Of a DNA stretch of 64,000 nt, positions 43,631-52,020 are shown piece by piece. The DNA is from Phycisphaerales bacterium (GTDB lineage: Bacteria > Planctomycetota > Phycisphaerae > Phycisphaerales > UBA5793): NCBI GenBank assembly GCA_020852515.1, contig JADZAS010000015.1, forward strand, positions 62,001 to 126,000, in the 5' to 3' direction. The position numbers were made by a program, and so were the translations under genes. Each line of letters starts with the position of its first letter. Position 1 is the stretch's first letter. The notes under the pieces are model-generated. The model did no database searches and had not been told where the DNA came from. It was given only the letters and a program-made list of their open reading frames with translations.

Positions 43631-44941
43631 CTACACCCGCCCCCACACCTGCATCGCTGCGATCGCGCTCTGGCCGATCAACTGCACGATCACCAGCGGC
43701 CGCGGCAAGACCCGCACGCACAGCACCGGCCAGAGGAAGGTGAATCCGAGCAGGTAGCGGTCGTACACATCCCCTGCCGCGAGCGCCGACAGCAGCCAGC
43801 CCAGCACGATCGTCAGCAGCGCCAGCCATGAGCTGATCTGCACGCGCTTCTCCGCATCGCGCGCGTGCTGAGCCGTGAGCGCCGCCAGCGACGCCAGGCT
43901 CATTGCGCCCAGCGCCGAGAGCGCGGCCAAAACGCCACCCAGCAGCATCGGCGCATCGGCGATCGGCCGCAGCAGCGTCGCCACCGGCCCGGCGAAGTTC
44001 AACGCCTGCGGATCGCTCGAAATCGTCGGCGGCGCGATCGCCACCAGCGCCGCCCCCGCCGCGCCACACAAGACAATCAGCCCGATCGTCTTGCGCCCGA
44101 GTTCCCGCCGGCGCAGCGCCGCGGCGACCAGCGCCAGCCCGATCGTCGGCAGCAGCGCTGCACTCAGATACGCGAGACTATCCAGCCGCAACCCGATGCT
44201 GTAGCGATGCTGAAACGATTCTCCAACCAGACCGCCCCAGCGCAGATAAAGCGGCAGCCGGCTCAGACCGGCAAAAAGTCCCGCGACAAACCACGGCCAA
44301 CTCTGCCAACGCTGCCGCTGCGCCGCCATCAGCACGATCGCCCCCGCCAGCGCCACGACGTGAATCCGATGATGCAGCAGCAGCGCAAAAAGAAGGCCGA
44401 ACATGATCGGCCCGTCGAGGCGCCTCAGCCGCTCCCGATCGCTGCTCAGCGTCGCCACGGCGATCACCGCCATCACCGCGCAGCCCAGCAGAAAGCTCGG
44501 CTCGCTCATCACCAGTTGACCCATCACCAGCGCGTAAGGCAGCGTCAGCGCCAGGCCCATCACCAGCGTGAGCCGCGCCGCTGATCTCTCGCGCGAACCC
44601 AGCAGTCCTACCAGCGTCGCCGCCCACAGCGCCGTGCACACCAGAGAGACCGCCCGCAGCACCGCGACGCTGCGGCCGAAGAACTCGCCCGCCGCCGCGT
44701 ACATCCAGAAGAACGCCGGCCCTTTCGTGTCGTCGTAGTCGAGCAGCGCGCTGCTCCACCACTCCGTGCGCCAGATCCGCTCGATGATCGGCAGCGCGTA
44801 CTTCTCATCCCATGTGATCGGCGCCGCGCCGGCGCTGGTGATGAGTCGCACGACGACCAGAAGCGTCAGGCACGCCCAGCCGCACGCCAGCCAGGCGACC
44901 CACGTGCTTCTCGTTTCGCCTTGCTGCGCTTCGCTGCTCAT
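43631..44941 (-). CDS. Membrane glycosyltransferase (GT39/ArnT-like)
   Basis: A 436-residue polytopic protein with about 11 hydrophobic helices. The first periplasmic loop has APITWDEKYALPI, with the acidic pair typical of PMT/ArnT-type glycosyltransferases, and LLDYDDTKGPAFFWMYAAAG, which also resembles this superfamily. It would transfer a sugar from a polyprenyl phosphate donor in the periplasm. The gene starts 4 bases after the UbiA-family gene that could make a prenyl-linked pentose donor, so the two look functionally linked. The exact acceptor is unknown. Confidence 0.62.
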   Translation of the reverse strand: MSSEAQQGETRSTWVAWLACGWACLTLLVVVRLITSAGAAPITWDEKYALPIIERIWRTEWWSSALLDYDDTKGPAFFWMYAAAGEFFGRSVAVLRAVSLVCTALWAATLVGLLGSRERSAARLTLVMGLALTLPYALVMGQLVMSEPSFLLGCAVMAVIAVATLSSDRERLRRLDGPIMFGLLFALLLHHRIHVVALAGAIVLMAAQRQRWQSWPWFVAGLFAGLSRLPLYLRWGGLVGESFQHRYSIGLRLDSLAYLSAALLPTIGLALVAAALRRRELGRKTIGLIVLCGAAGAALVAIAPPTISSDPQALNFAGPVATLLRPIADAPMLLGGVLAALSALGAMSLASLAALTAQHARDAEKRVQISSWLALLTIVLGWLLSALAAGDVYDRYLLGFTFLWPVLCVRVLPRPLVIVQLIGQSAIAAMQVWGRV

Positions 44942-44945
44942 CGCA

Positions 44946-45905
44946 TTACAACCCGAACACCCGGTCCACGGCTTCGCCCAGCGGCGCGATCGCCAGCAGC
45001 GCCGTCGAAGCGATCGCGAACAGCACGCTGCACGCGATCACCACGTTGTCTTCCGTGAGGATCGCAAACGGGCTGTCGCTCGTGCCCCGCAGCGCTGCGC
45101 GGTAGATGCGGAACATCGCCACAACCACCAGCGGCGTGAGCAGCGCCAGCCCGCGCACGCCCGGCCCGGTGGCGCTGTGGCTCGACAGGCTGTACATGAG
45201 AAAGGTCAGTACCGAGCACGCCGCGCTGACGGCGAGCATCCAGTTCAACTCTTCCACGCTCTGGTAGCCCGCCGCCGCGTGCCACCGCGCTTCGCCCACT
45301 GCGGAACCGTCCTTAAGTGAACTCAGATCGCACAGTCGCTTGATCAGCGCCAGAAACAGACACACGCAAAACACCGTCTCCAGCAGCCACAAACTCGCGA
45401 TGACGCCGATCGCCACGGCCCCGGCCCAGGCGCGGAGCACGAAGCCGATCGACAGCGTGATGACATCGACCATGGCGATGCGCTTGAGCAGCGTGTTGTA
45501 GAGCACCTGCAGCAGCAGGTAGCACAGCAGTACCGTCGCGAGCCGGCCGCTGCCCGTGGCGAAACTCAGCCCGATCCCCGCCGCCAGCCACGCGATTCCC
45601 GCCGCCATCCCGGCCGTGGGCGAGATGGCCCCGCTGGCTATGGGCCGCTTCCGCTTGACCGGGTGCAGCCGGTCGCTCTTCCAGTCGAGGGCGTCGTTGA
45701 TGCAGTAGACACCGCTGGCGGTGAACGAAAACGCAAAAAAAGCGATGAAAGCGGCCCCGATCGCCGCCGGTTCGGTCGTTTTCCCTGATGCGAGCAGCGC
45801 GGGAAAGACGAACAGGTTCTTGGCCCAGTCGCCGACTCGAGCCAGTTTGACATACGCCGCCGCGCTCAATGCCCGATCCTCGCACCCTGCCCCGGCCTGC
45901 CGCAC
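44946..45905 (-). CDS. UbiA-family prenyltransferase (decaprenyl-phosphate phosphoribosyltransferase-like)
   Basis: A 319-residue membrane enzyme with about nine helices. The first Asp-rich motif, YCINDALDWKSDRLHPVKRK, then RPIASG, is the signature of the DPPR-synthase branch of UbiA, which joins 5-phosphoribose diphosphate to a polyprenyl phosphate. The second motif region is around LIKRLCDLSSLKDG. Start is GTG 45905, or TTG 45869, which has GAGGA about 8 bases upstream and gives MSAAAYVKLARVGDWAKN. With the following glycosyltransferase it may feed pentose into an envelope glycan. Confidence 0.78.
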   Translation of the reverse strand: MRQAGAGCEDRALSAAAYVKLARVGDWAKNLFVFPALLASGKTTEPAAIGAAFIAFFAFSFTASGVYCINDALDWKSDRLHPVKRKRPIASGAISPTAGMAAGIAWLAAGIGLSFATGSGRLATVLLCYLLLQVLYNTLLKRIAMVDVITLSIGFVLRAWAGAVAIGVIASLWLLETVFCVCLFLALIKRLCDLSSLKDGSAVGEARWHAAAGYQSVEELNWMLAVSAACSVLTFLMYSLSSHSATGPGVRGLALLTPLVVVAMFRIYRAALRGTSDSPFAILTEDNVVIACSVLFAIASTALLAIAPLGEAVDRVFGL

Positions 45906-46059
45906 CGGCGATCAGGCACCTCACCCCTATCGGCCCAAAATCGCCGTCCGATGCAACGCCCGCTTCGCCGGGCGGCTGCGCCGCTCATATCATGCTCACG
46001 ACAATACCGCCACTTTCCGATCGAATTGTGCGAAAACATCGCAGATCGCAGAGAACTCC

Positions 46060-46872
46060 ATGACCAACACCCACGCACCCGCCGCCGTCCGCAGCATCGA
46101 CTCGCCGCGCTCCTCCCGCAAAGTCCGCCTGCGCATCAAGCGGCAGGATGGCCCGGGCAAGCCCAGCCGGTGGGAAGAGTTCGACGTCCCCGTCGTCCCC
46201 GGCGCCAACGTCATCAGCTGTCTGCAGTGGATCTGCGCCAATCCGCGCACAATCGAGGGAAAATCGACGCAACCACCCGTGTGGGACGCCGGCTGCCTCG
46301 AAGAAGTCTGCGGCGCCTGCACCATGGTCATCAACGGCAAGGTGCGGCAGTCCTGCTCGTGCCTTATCGATGAATACGCCCCAAACGACGGCGATGTCAT
46401 CACTTTGGAGCCGATGTCCAAGTTTCCCGTCGTCCGCGACCTCTGGGTCGATCGCGCCCGCATGTTCAACGAACTCAAGCGGATCAAGGGCTGGGTGCCC
46501 ATCGACGGCACGTGGGACCTGGGCCCCGGACCCCGCTCCACGCCCGACAAACAGGCCATGCGCTATCGCATCTCCGAGTGCATGACGTGCGGCTGCTGCC
46601 TCGAAGCCTGTCCGCAATACCTTGAAAACAATAACTTTGTGGGCGCCAACGCCGTCGCCCAAGTCCGCCTGTTCAACGAACACGAAGTCGGCGCGTCCCT
46701 CGAGGGCGACCGGCTCGACGCCCTCATGGGCCCCGGCGGCCTCAATGACTGCGGAAATGCCCAGAACTGCGTGAAAGTCTGCCCGAAACACATCCCCCTG
46801 ACCGAAGCCATCGGCGCCATGGGCCGGGCCCTGACGGTCCATTCCATCAAGCGGTTCTTTACGGGAAGCTGA
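46060..46872 (+). CDS. sdhB: Succinate dehydrogenase/fumarate reductase iron-sulfur subunit
   Basis: A 270-residue electron-transfer subunit of complex II. The [2Fe-2S] site is AGCLEEVCGACTMVINGKVR with Cys79, 84, 87 and 99. The [4Fe-4S] motif is ECMTCGCCLEACP and the third cluster is formed by CGNAQNCVKVCPKHIPL. A basic N-terminal extension of about 20 residues precedes the ferredoxin fold. sdhA and sdhC are absent on both sides: upstream is a divergent UbiA gene and downstream a repeat region, so the operon is split or the other subunits lie elsewhere. Confidence 0.88.
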   Translation: MTNTHAPAAVRSIDSPRSSRKVRLRIKRQDGPGKPSRWEEFDVPVVPGANVISCLQWICANPRTIEGKSTQPPVWDAGCLEEVCGACTMVINGKVRQSCSCLIDEYAPNDGDVITLEPMSKFPVVRDLWVDRARMFNELKRIKGWVPIDGTWDLGPGPRSTPDKQAMRYRISECMTCGCCLEACPQYLENNNFVGANAVAQVRLFNEHEVGASLEGDRLDALMGPGGLNDCGNAQNCVKVCPKHIPLTEAIGAMGRALTVHSIKRFFTGS

Positions 46873-46886
46873 GGCGGGGGAAAGAG

Positions 46887-47000
46887 TTAGGCACTAGGCA
46901 CTAGGCACTGGGCACCAGGCACTAGGCACTAGGCACTAGGCACTAGGCACTAGGCACTAGGCATTAGGCATTAGGGACTAGCAGGCATCGGGGCATCGGG
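46887..47000. repeat. 7-bp repeat array with GCATCG tail
   Basis: About thirteen units of AGGCACT, some GGGCACC or AGGCATT, form an array ending at 46980. It passes into GCAGGCATCGGGGCATCGGG. It lies in the 324-base spacer after sdhB, which holds no gene. The same sequence of modules recurs at 47613-47733, 48171-48220 and, inverted, 62195-62255. Confidence 0.8.
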
Positions 47001-47196
47001 CGATTAGCCGTCGGCGGGAGCGGACGGTTCCGGGCGGTCGCTGATAGCGCTTCCCCTCAAAAATCACGCCTGAAAGGGCACGGCGGCTCAAGGCCAATAA
47101 TGCGCTGGCCGATCTCCACTTGTGCGAATCTGCCGATTACTGGACTTTTCTGATCCGAAGTCGGCCGATGAGCGTCCTAATGATGGAGGATCAGAC

Positions 47197-47595
47197 ATGA
47201 GCGCCCCCCTCGCCTTCACCGGCCCCGATCGCCGGCGGCACAGCCGCTTTGCCACTCCGCCGATGTACCACTCCGTTTCAGTGCGGCCGATCGAGTCGAT
47301 TGAGGCCTCGCTGGATGGTCACGCGTACGACATTTCCGAGGGCGGGGCCCAGATCGAACTGGATGAAAACCTGCCGATCGGCGCGGAAGTGGCCCTTTGT
47401 CTGCATCTTCCGCCCGGTTTCGACACCGGCCCGGGCCGGTCCATCGTCATCCTCGGCCGGATCATCTGGGTCGAGGAAGATGAGACGCCCGGCCCGACGC
47501 GAATGGCGATCGCATTCCGCGAATTCGCCCGCGACGTCGATGCCGCGAGGCTGCGCAGGTACTTGTATAGAGGGCAGTTGCGCGTCGCGGCGTGA
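47197..47595 (+). CDS. PilZ domain protein
   Basis: A 132-residue single-domain protein predicted to bind cyclic di-GMP. The first motif, RRRHSR (residues 12-17), is the RxxxR site, and the second, DISEGGAQIEL (residues 45-55), is the [D/N]xSxxG site. The rest is a beta barrel with a C-terminal helix. ATG 47197 has TGGAGG 8 bases upstream. It could control motility, adhesion or exopolysaccharide; pilin genes lie far to the left. It is isolated between two short-repeat arrays. Confidence 0.82.
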   Translation: MSAPLAFTGPDRRRHSRFATPPMYHSVSVRPIESIEASLDGHAYDISEGGAQIELDENLPIGAEVALCLHLPPGFDTGPGRSIVILGRIIWVEEDETPGPTRMAIAFREFARDVDAARLRRYLYRGQLRVAA

Positions 47596-48354
47596 GCGGC
47601 GGCTTCGCCGCTGAGGCACTGGGGACCAGGCACTAGGCACTAGGCACTAGGCACTAGGCACTAGGCACTAGGCATTAGGCACTGGGCACTAGCAGGCGGC
47701 CAGGTAGCCAGGCAGCGAGGCATCCAGGCATCGGTGCAGCGCGGCGTCGAGGGGGTGGTCTCGCTGCGCTGGTGGCGGTCGGCGCTTCGCCGATGCAAGT
47801 TGCGTGCCGGCACGGGGGGCGCACGGGGGCGCACCGGGTGGCGTGCAGGGCTTGCGCGCGGGGGTGCTCGTGAGGGGCGGTTTTTGAGCAGGTCTGTGCG
47901 CGTTGCGATGCTCGTCTTTGCCCAGAGCGCCAAGTGAGCGCGGCGTTTGAACGATTTTCATCGATTTTGATTTTTCTGAGGGGGGGTGCCGGGGAGTTTT
48001 AATCCCTTTTTCCGCGTTTTCACAGGCCCCGCGCACAAGTCGCGCGCAGGGTGGTGCGCTGGCGCGCGGGGGATGAAAAGGCTTCACCACGGAGGCACGG
48101 AGGGCACGGAGAGTGCGGGGGTGAGGGGGTGTATGGGGAAGGGGTGTATGGGGAAGGCATCAGGGAGAGCGAGGCACTGGGCACTGGGCATTAGGCACTC
48201 GCAGGCATCGAGGCATCAGGGGTTCGAGTCTCCTGCTCTACTGTCTCCTCCTCGGCCTGAGCAACGTCGAAGGCTCAACTCTCTCGGCGCTTCGCCGCGG
48301 GTCTCCTGTTCGACTTTCTACTCGCGCCTCTCTCGGCGCTTCGCTGCGGCAACG
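47596..48354. repeat. Repeat-rich non-coding region
   Basis: It holds a GCGGCGGCTTCGCCGC hairpin at about 47595, an AGGCACT array (47613-47693), a GCAGG/CATCC module to 47733, a GCCGGCG hairpin-like stretch, a GGCACGGAG repeat (about 48083-48112), TGTATGGGGAAGG twice, another AGGCACT/GCATCG module (48171-48220), CCTGAGCAACGTCGAAGG (48254-48272), and two copies of CTCTCGGCGCTTCGC (about 48279 and 48331). Open frames here are low-complexity and unconvincing. Confidence 0.7.
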
Positions 48355-48384
48355 TTGACTGCCGATGGCTGGTCGCTTTATTCT
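48355..48384 (+). promoter_or_regulatory. Possible promoter of the NERD gene
   Basis: TTGACT (48355-48360), an 18-base spacer and TATTCT (48379-48384) end 7 bases before ATG 48392, which would give a leaderless transcript. The -35 is five of six and the -10 is four of six. Confidence 0.35.
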
Positions 48385-48391
48385 TGGCACT

Positions 48392-49213
48392 ATGACAAAC
48401 AAGTCCGAGACGCGCTCGCCGATTCGGGATGCGCCTCTTCGCCACGCCGGTGACAGCACGCTCTCGCAGATCTTCGATCATGCAGTGCCATCGCTCAAGC
48501 CCGTCTTCATGTTCGCGATGTTGTGCGGCCTCGTGTCCGGCGTGTTTCTGGGACACCTCATTCATCCTTTCTATCCGTACGCGCACTTCGCGTTGATCCT
48601 GTTGCCAGCCGGCGCGTACATCTATGCGCATCGAGGCATCAAGGAGATGATGCGCACGGGCGAGCCATACCGGCTTGGGCTAACTGGCGAGCGCGCGGTC
48701 GCAGAGCGTTTGGATGAGTTGAAATCACGCGGGTACCGCGTGTTTCACGATATTCCTTCGATGCGTGAGCGAGGCGCGAACATCGATCATCTTGTGGTCG
48801 GCCATGGAGGCATTTTTGTCATCGAAACGAAGGCGCGGAGCAAACCAGTTGACGGCACGGTGGAGATGTTCTTTGACGGGGTCTCACTCACACGCGACGA
48901 CGGCGTCGATGAGAGTGACGCGATCGGGCAGGTTCGGGCCGTGGCGGACGAACTGCGCGAGTGGCTGCTGGCTGAGCTTGACTGGGATGCATCAGCTACG
49001 ATTCGACCGATTGTGACGTTTCCCGGCTGGTATATCAATCGCTCACGGTCGATCAAGGACAAGCGCGTCTGGGCGCTGAACGACAAGGCGATGATCGATT
49101 GGATCACCAGAGAAGACGCGCGGATGTCGGATGAAATCGCCGCACGCGTCTGCAACCGAATAGCGGAACGGGTTCGCCGACATCAGCGCGAATCGACGAA
49201 TTCAGATCGCTGA
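48392..49213 (+). CDS. NERD domain protein, membrane-anchored
   Basis: A 273-residue protein. Two hydrophobic segments (about residues 37-57 and 64-78) are followed by a NERD nuclease-related domain: GLTGERAVAERLDELKSRGY (Glu100), GANIDHLVVG (Asp132) and IFVIETKARS (Glu145 and Lys147). This is the PD-(D/E)XK-type pattern, so the domain could be catalytically competent. It starts at ATG 48392; ATG 48365 would add nine residues. It is the first of a small cluster ending with another PD-(D/E)XK protein, and its lower GC and repeat border suggest a transferred block. Confidence 0.72.
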   Translation: MTNKSETRSPIRDAPLRHAGDSTLSQIFDHAVPSLKPVFMFAMLCGLVSGVFLGHLIHPFYPYAHFALILLPAGAYIYAHRGIKEMMRTGEPYRLGLTGERAVAERLDELKSRGYRVFHDIPSMRERGANIDHLVVGHGGIFVIETKARSKPVDGTVEMFFDGVSLTRDDGVDESDAIGQVRAVADELREWLLAELDWDASATIRPIVTFPGWYINRSRSIKDKRVWALNDKAMIDWITREDARMSDEIAARVCNRIAERVRRHQRESTNSDR

Positions 49214-49260
49214 TTCGGCTATCGCGGCATTTGTCTCAGGATGCGTTGCCGAATCGCCGC

Positions 49261-49458
49261 CTAGGAATCGCGCATCTTCTGGGCCTCTCGAGCGTCGTTG
49301 CACTCGCGGATCATCATGCCGTCGCGCGATACGCCGTGCTCCATGTAATCGGCGGTGTTGTCCCACTCCTCGATGAGCCAATCGAGGTCGTCGAGCAATT
49401 GGCCAACGAAGTTGCGCGGCAGGTTGAGACTGACTGCTTGCCCGCCTTGAATCGCCAT
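49261..49458 (-). CDS. Small protein, 65 residues
   Basis: ATG 49458 is preceded by AAGGAGGTAAAC, one of the best ribosome binding sites in the window, so this small gene is likely real. The protein is acidic and helical with no membrane segment (FVGQLLDDLDWLIEEW, then DYMEHGVSRDGMM). It has no known family that I recognise. It is divergent from the next gene, with 57 bases between the starts, an arrangement seen for small regulators or antitoxins; that is speculation. Confidence 0.6.
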   Translation of the reverse strand: MAIQGGQAVSLNLPRNFVGQLLDDLDWLIEEWDNTADYMEHGVSRDGMMIRECNDAREAQKMRDS

Positions 49459-49515
49459 GTTTACCTCCTTCTGGACCGTGGGCATACTACACGCATCAAC
49501 TCGCCGAGGTATTCG

Positions 49516-49863
49516 ATGAAATCGCAAGCGGCTTGGATTGACGCCGAACCCTTGGACACGGAGTCGTTGGCGCGACTCTCGTATGAACTTGGACCGGCGC
49601 TGTTTGAGATGGCCATCGCGGATCCAGCTTGTGCCAGCGCACTGGCAATCGAGGCAACCGAACTGTTCCAGCGGCTGCACTTCTCGTTTGACTCGATCTA
49701 CTGGGACTCGCGCAACTTCCCAGTCGCGATCGCCGAGTTCGCAGAGGGCGTGCGGGCGGCGATCCGAGCAGAACCGAAATGGTTGAATGAGCGGTACGTG
49801 ACGGGCCGGGAGAGCCTAGTCGAGCTGCTCTTGCGGCAGGCTGAGTACATCGAACCGGCTTGA
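49516..49863 (+). CDS. Small hypothetical protein, 115 residues
   Basis: ATG 49516 has GAGGT 5 bases upstream. The protein is helical and acidic (DTESLARLSYELGPALFEMA, EFAEGVRAAIRAEPKW) with several Trp and Tyr residues and no membrane segment. I do not recognise a family. It lies divergent from the 65-residue gene and upstream of the nuclease-helicase gene in the same orientation. The longer upstream frame from 49231 is mostly the complement of the small gene and is not used. Confidence 0.5.
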   Translation: MKSQAAWIDAEPLDTESLARLSYELGPALFEMAIADPACASALAIEATELFQRLHFSFDSIYWDSRNFPVAIAEFAEGVRAAIRAEPKWLNERYVTGRESLVELLLRQAEYIEPA

Positions 49864-49995
49864 AGCCAAGCGCCGGACCGGAGCATCACTGCCACCGAGC
49901 ACGATTGACACCGTCAACGGAAGGGCACGCCTCGTGTACGCTCGACCGTTCACGGGGCGCAACTCAACGGCTCAGCCGTCGTACTATTGCCGATA

Positions 49996-52017
49996 ATGGC
50001 ACTCGAACCCGATTCCGTCCCTGCTGTGATTACCGAGCGCGCGTTCTACTCAAACTCGATCGCGCAGTTCTTGACGCAGGGTAATGACGACGTGCTCGGC
50101 AGTCTGACCAGAAGCAGCCCGTTCGACATCGATATTGCTCAACGAGACGCGTGGCTGGCGGAAGTCGAGATTCTGCGGAATGTGCTAACTCCCTACCGGG
50201 ATGCCGGATGGATTGCGTTTGAATTCGCCGTGCCCCGCGTTGGGCGACGCATCGACGCGCTTGTCATCATCCGCCATACCCTCTTCGTAATCGAATTCAA
50301 AGTCGGCGCAAAGAGCTTTGCCAATGACGCCATCGAGCAAGTTTGGGACTACGCACTCGACCTCAAGAACTTTCATAGCAGCAGTCACGATAAACGTATA
50401 GCACCGATCCTTGTTGCCACTCGCTCGGGGCAGACGTCAGTGTCGGACGTGCCGGTCACCGCACCAGACGGGTTACTGAGTCCTCTTTGTGCGAGTGCGG
50501 AGTCATTGCCCGACGTTATTCGCATAGTGCTGGCTGCTTTCGACGGAACAGAGATCGATGCCGCGCATTGGGCGCGCGGGCATTACTTGCCGACTCCAAC
50601 GATTGTGGAGGCTGCCATAGCGCTGTATGGTGGCCATGGCGTACATGAGATTTCGAGGAGTGACGCGAGTGCCAGGAATCTGTCATGCACTTCAGAAGCG
50701 ATCGAGACGATCATACAAGATGCGAAGCGCAATCATCGCAAGGCGATCTGTTTCGTCACAGGAGTTCCGGGAGCTGGAAAGACACTTGTCGGACTAAACA
50801 TTGCCACTAGGCATCTCGACTCTGCCAATGAATTGTATAGCGTCTTCCTTTCGGGAAATGGGCCTCTGGTCGCAGTTCTTCGAGAGGCGCTCGCGCGCGA
50901 CAGAGTGCACCGCCTGAGAGTGAAAGGCAGGAATATCAAGCTGGGATCGGCTCGCAGTGAAGTGAAGGCGTTCATCCAGAATGTGCATCACTTTCGTGAC
51001 GACTGTCTGGCCGACGGTGACGGCGCGCCGATCGAGCACGTAGCACTCTTCGATGAAGCGCAGCGGGCGTGGAACAAGGAACGCACCGTGGACTTTATGA
51101 CTCGAAAGAAGAAGCAACCGAACTTTGTGATGTCCGAGCCGGAGTTTCTGATTTCCTGCATGGACCGGCACGACGATTGGGCCGTTGTAGTATGCCTCGT
51201 TGGCGGTGGACAGGAAATTAATACGGGCGAGGCGGGAATCGGAGAATGGATTCAGGCTATTCTGCGATCATTTCCCAAATGGGAGGTTCACCTCTCACCA
51301 CAACTGCGTGATTCGGAGTACGCCGCGGGTCAAGCGATGAGTCTCCTGCATGGCCGTGGTGGAGTTCATTTTGACGAATCTCTTCATCTGTCAGTGTCCA
51401 TTCGGTCATTCCGCGCCGAAAGAGTGTCCGACCTCGTAAAGCAAATACTGGACATTGAGATCGATGGCGCAAGGGCGCTGTTGTCGCAAATTGGTGGTCG
51501 CTACCCAATCGTATTGACTCGAGATATCGAGCGCGCAAAGAGTTGGCTGAAGTCGCGGGCCAGAGGTTCTGAACGATATGGCATTGTAGTATCTTCACAG
51601 GCGCTGCGACTTAAGCCTCACGCAATTGATGTACGCGCAGCCGTCAATCCTATTCATTGGTTTTTGCATTCCAAAGAGGACGTACGATCCTCGTACTACC
51701 TTGAGGACGTCGCGACCGAGTTTCACGTGCAAGGACTCGAACTGGACTGGTCTTGCGTTGTCTGGGACGGGGACTTTCGGTATTCCCCGAAGGGTTGGCG
51801 CCACTGGTCGTTCCGAGGCAAGAAGTGGCAGCGCATCAGGTCAGCGGATCGGCAGCTCTACCAGAAGAACGCGTATCGCGTGCTGTTGACTCGAGCACGT
51901 CAGGGCATGGTTGTTGTAGTTCCACATGGCGAGCCCACTGACCCAACGCGGAGTGAGTCATTCTACGATGACACATACGAGTACCTTCGCAGAATCGGGC
52001 TGCCGGTTCTCCAATAA
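49996..52017 (+). CDS. PD-(D/E)XK nuclease fused to DUF2075 helicase-like domain
   Basis: A 673-residue protein. The N-terminal domain has a restriction-like core: GRRIDALVII (Asp87), then FVIEFKVG (Glu100, Lys102), with a possible acidic residue before. The C-terminal two thirds is a superfamily-1-like ATPase of the DUF2075 type: Walker A GVPGAGKT (256-263), DEAQ (353-356), and the late motif NAYRVLLTRARQGMVVVVP. Nuclease-helicase fusions of this type are common in phage defence and mobile islands. The gene's base composition is less GC-rich than its surroundings. ATG 49996 is used; TTG 49987 is possible. No methyltransferase is present. Confidence 0.75.
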   Translation: MALEPDSVPAVITERAFYSNSIAQFLTQGNDDVLGSLTRSSPFDIDIAQRDAWLAEVEILRNVLTPYRDAGWIAFEFAVPRVGRRIDALVIIRHTLFVIEFKVGAKSFANDAIEQVWDYALDLKNFHSSSHDKRIAPILVATRSGQTSVSDVPVTAPDGLLSPLCASAESLPDVIRIVLAAFDGTEIDAAHWARGHYLPTPTIVEAAIALYGGHGVHEISRSDASARNLSCTSEAIETIIQDAKRNHRKAICFVTGVPGAGKTLVGLNIATRHLDSANELYSVFLSGNGPLVAVLREALARDRVHRLRVKGRNIKLGSARSEVKAFIQNVHHFRDDCLADGDGAPIEHVALFDEAQRAWNKERTVDFMTRKKKQPNFVMSEPEFLISCMDRHDDWAVVVCLVGGGQEINTGEAGIGEWIQAILRSFPKWEVHLSPQLRDSEYAAGQAMSLLHGRGGVHFDESLHLSVSIRSFRAERVSDLVKQILDIEIDGARALLSQIGGRYPIVLTRDIERAKSWLKSRARGSERYGIVVSSQALRLKPHAIDVRAAVNPIHWFLHSKEDVRSSYYLEDVATEFHVQGLELDWSCVVWDGDFRYSPKGWRHWSFRGKKWQRIRSADRQLYQKNAYRVLLTRARQGMVVVVPHGEPTDPTRSESFYDDTYEYLRRIGLPVLQ

Positions 52018-52020
52018 GCA

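Noticed and set aside
46887-47733. AGGCACT arrays considered as a CRISPR
   Set aside because: Units are 7 bases with no spacers and there are no cas genes; they are simple tandem repeats.
47734-47937. 67-codon plus-strand frame and a longer minus-strand frame in the repeat region
   Set aside because: Low-complexity Gly/Arg or Pro/Ala composition, no ribosome binding site and no known family.
48216-48245. tRNA-like 3' end: AGGGG, loop TTCGAGT, CTCCT, then GCTCTAC
   Set aside because: The T-arm can be drawn, but no matching 5' acceptor, D-arm or anticodon arm lies upstream; the area is repeat DNA.
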